This document shows positions 12,865-12,894 of a stretch of DNA of 12,894 nucleotides, one piece after another (positions within the stretch are counted from its first letter, which is position 1; each line of letters opens with the position of its first letter). The notes beneath the pieces are model-generated. The model saw nothing but the letters and a program-made list of their open reading frames with translations, ran no database searches and had not been told where the DNA came from. Source of the DNA: an uncultured Eubacterium sp. (lineage in GTDB: Bacteria > Bacillota > Clostridia > Lachnospirales > Lachnospiraceae); NCBI GenBank assembly GCA_902475415.1, contig CABRZK010000042.1, positions 1-12,894 of the forward strand, read 5' to 3'. The position numbers were made by a program, and so were the translations under genes.

Positions 12865-12894
12865 TTAATCCATCATAGATTCCAGAATCTCAAT
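12865..12894 (-). CDS. Probable 3' end of a minus-strand gene (partial, 9 codons)
   Basis: Read on the minus strand the last bases give IEILESMMD and TAA (12865-12867), 10 bp before a strong hairpin. An open frame ending just before a terminator-like hairpin suggests a real gene entering from the right. Nine residues are too few for any family call, and chance is possible. Confidence 0.35.
   Translation of the reverse strand: MEILESMMD

Overview
This window looks like chromosome from a Gram-positive, low-to-mid GC anaerobe of the class Clostridia, most likely a gut Lachnospiraceae. This is inferred from AGGAGG-type ribosome binding sites, Firmicutes-style promoters, and protein flavours (Rrf2 starting MQISSRFTLAVHIFAC, a Y-family polymerase paired with a YolD-like protein). 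I could not run any search, so no species is named. There are no tRNAs, rRNAs, CRISPR arrays or intact mobile elements.

Left part (1-6498, all minus strand, so transcribed right to left): a LysR-type regulator (5575-6498), then a thioredoxin reductase (4317-5219), a small atypical thioredoxin (3785-4096), a six-bladed-propeller arylsulfate sulfotransferase without a signal peptide (2279-3772), and a SsuABC/TauABC-type ABC importer: lipoprotein binding protein (1033-2100), permease (235-1017) and the start of the ATPase (1-228, cut by the window edge). The genes are tightly coupled at three junctions and separated by gaps with stem-loops at two. I read it as a candidate organosulfur module: import an organosulfur compound, act on it in the cytoplasm with the sulfotransferase, and use the thioredoxin pair either for redox maintenance or directly in sulfur release. 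A 27-bp palindrome centred near -65 of the best reductase promoter fits a LysR activation site.

Middle part (6671-9762): a two-gene translesion polymerase cassette (UmuC/UvrX-like Y-family polymerase, then a YolD-like protein overlapping it by 4 nt) on the minus strand, and divergently from it an fdhD sulfurtransferase gene on the plus strand. Their shared 225-bp upstream region holds a perfect 15-nt inverted repeat with arms 100 bp apart.

Right part (9763-12894) is partly decayed. It has a 28-codon remnant of a pyridoxamine-phosphate-oxidase-like gene that keeps a strong promoter and two matching operator-like dyads, an Rrf2 repressor with a palindrome over its own -10, a shattered MATE efflux gene on the plus strand, and an intact MFS transporter of the oxalate/formate antiporter type. 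Strong hairpin terminators separate these units. The last 30 bases are probably the 3' end of another minus-strand gene.
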